A DNA stretch of 39,349 bases from an uncultured beta proteobacterium (lineage in GTDB: Bacteria > Pseudomonadota > Gammaproteobacteria > Burkholderiales > Burkholderiaceae). The stretch spans positions 1 through 39,349 of the forward strand of contig CAIMOW010000004.1 in the NCBI GenBank assembly GCA_903843235.1, in the 5' to 3' direction. Within the stretch, counting starts at the first letter, position 1, and the number at the start of each line of letters is the position of its first letter. The translations under genes were made by a program, and so were the position numbers. The notes beneath the pieces are model-generated. The model saw nothing but the letters and a program-made list of their open reading frames with translations. It ran no database searches and had not been told where the DNA came from. This document shows, piece by piece, positions 39,271-39,349 of this stretch.

Positions 39271-39349
39271 GGAAACCTCCATAATCAACAATGCTCGTTA
39301 GGATAAACCCTTTGGGGATTTGTTGTGGGGAATTACTCCGCTTGAAAAG

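Overview
The window looks like a betaproteobacterial chromosome, probably Polynucleobacter/Burkholderiales (judged from gene content and order, not tested). Conserved host genes flank an AT-richer ~13.8 kb genomic island. Left host arm (1-17873): pyrE (5'-truncated by the window), dapF, lpxL-type acyltransferase, metK, ahcY, metF, 5-formyl-THF cyclo-ligase, soluble lytic transglycosylase, NDUFA9-like NAD-binding protein, cca, MidA/NDUFAF7-like methyltransferase, a short-chain reductase, folB, ttcA, glmU, glmS. metK has a SAM-II-like aptamer plus terminator/antiterminator architecture. ahcY has an SAH-riboswitch-like leader whose pseudoknot strand is shared with a downstream hairpin. Right host arm (31665-39349): OprM/MexA/MexB-type RND efflux operon, GST, flavin reductase, small lipoprotein. 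The island (about 17858-31664) lies exactly at the 3' end of glmS. It is bounded by a 16-bp direct repeat (15/16; both copies encode V-T-V-E-stop) and by 14-bp inverted repeats (13/14). It carries two serine recombinases and a type III restriction-modification system. It also carries an unusual replication-like module: a T4 gp45-like sliding clamp, a gp44-like clamp-loader ATPase that lacks the collar domain, a small protein with all three rolling-circle Rep (HUH) motifs, a ribbon-helix-helix protein, and a ~530-bp noncoding region full of hairpins that could be an origin or structured RNA. No DNA polymerase, primase or helicase is visible in the island. The main candidate for a new system is this integrative element with HUH Rep plus a minimal T4-like clamp and loader. 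All homology calls are by eye and from memory; no searches were run.
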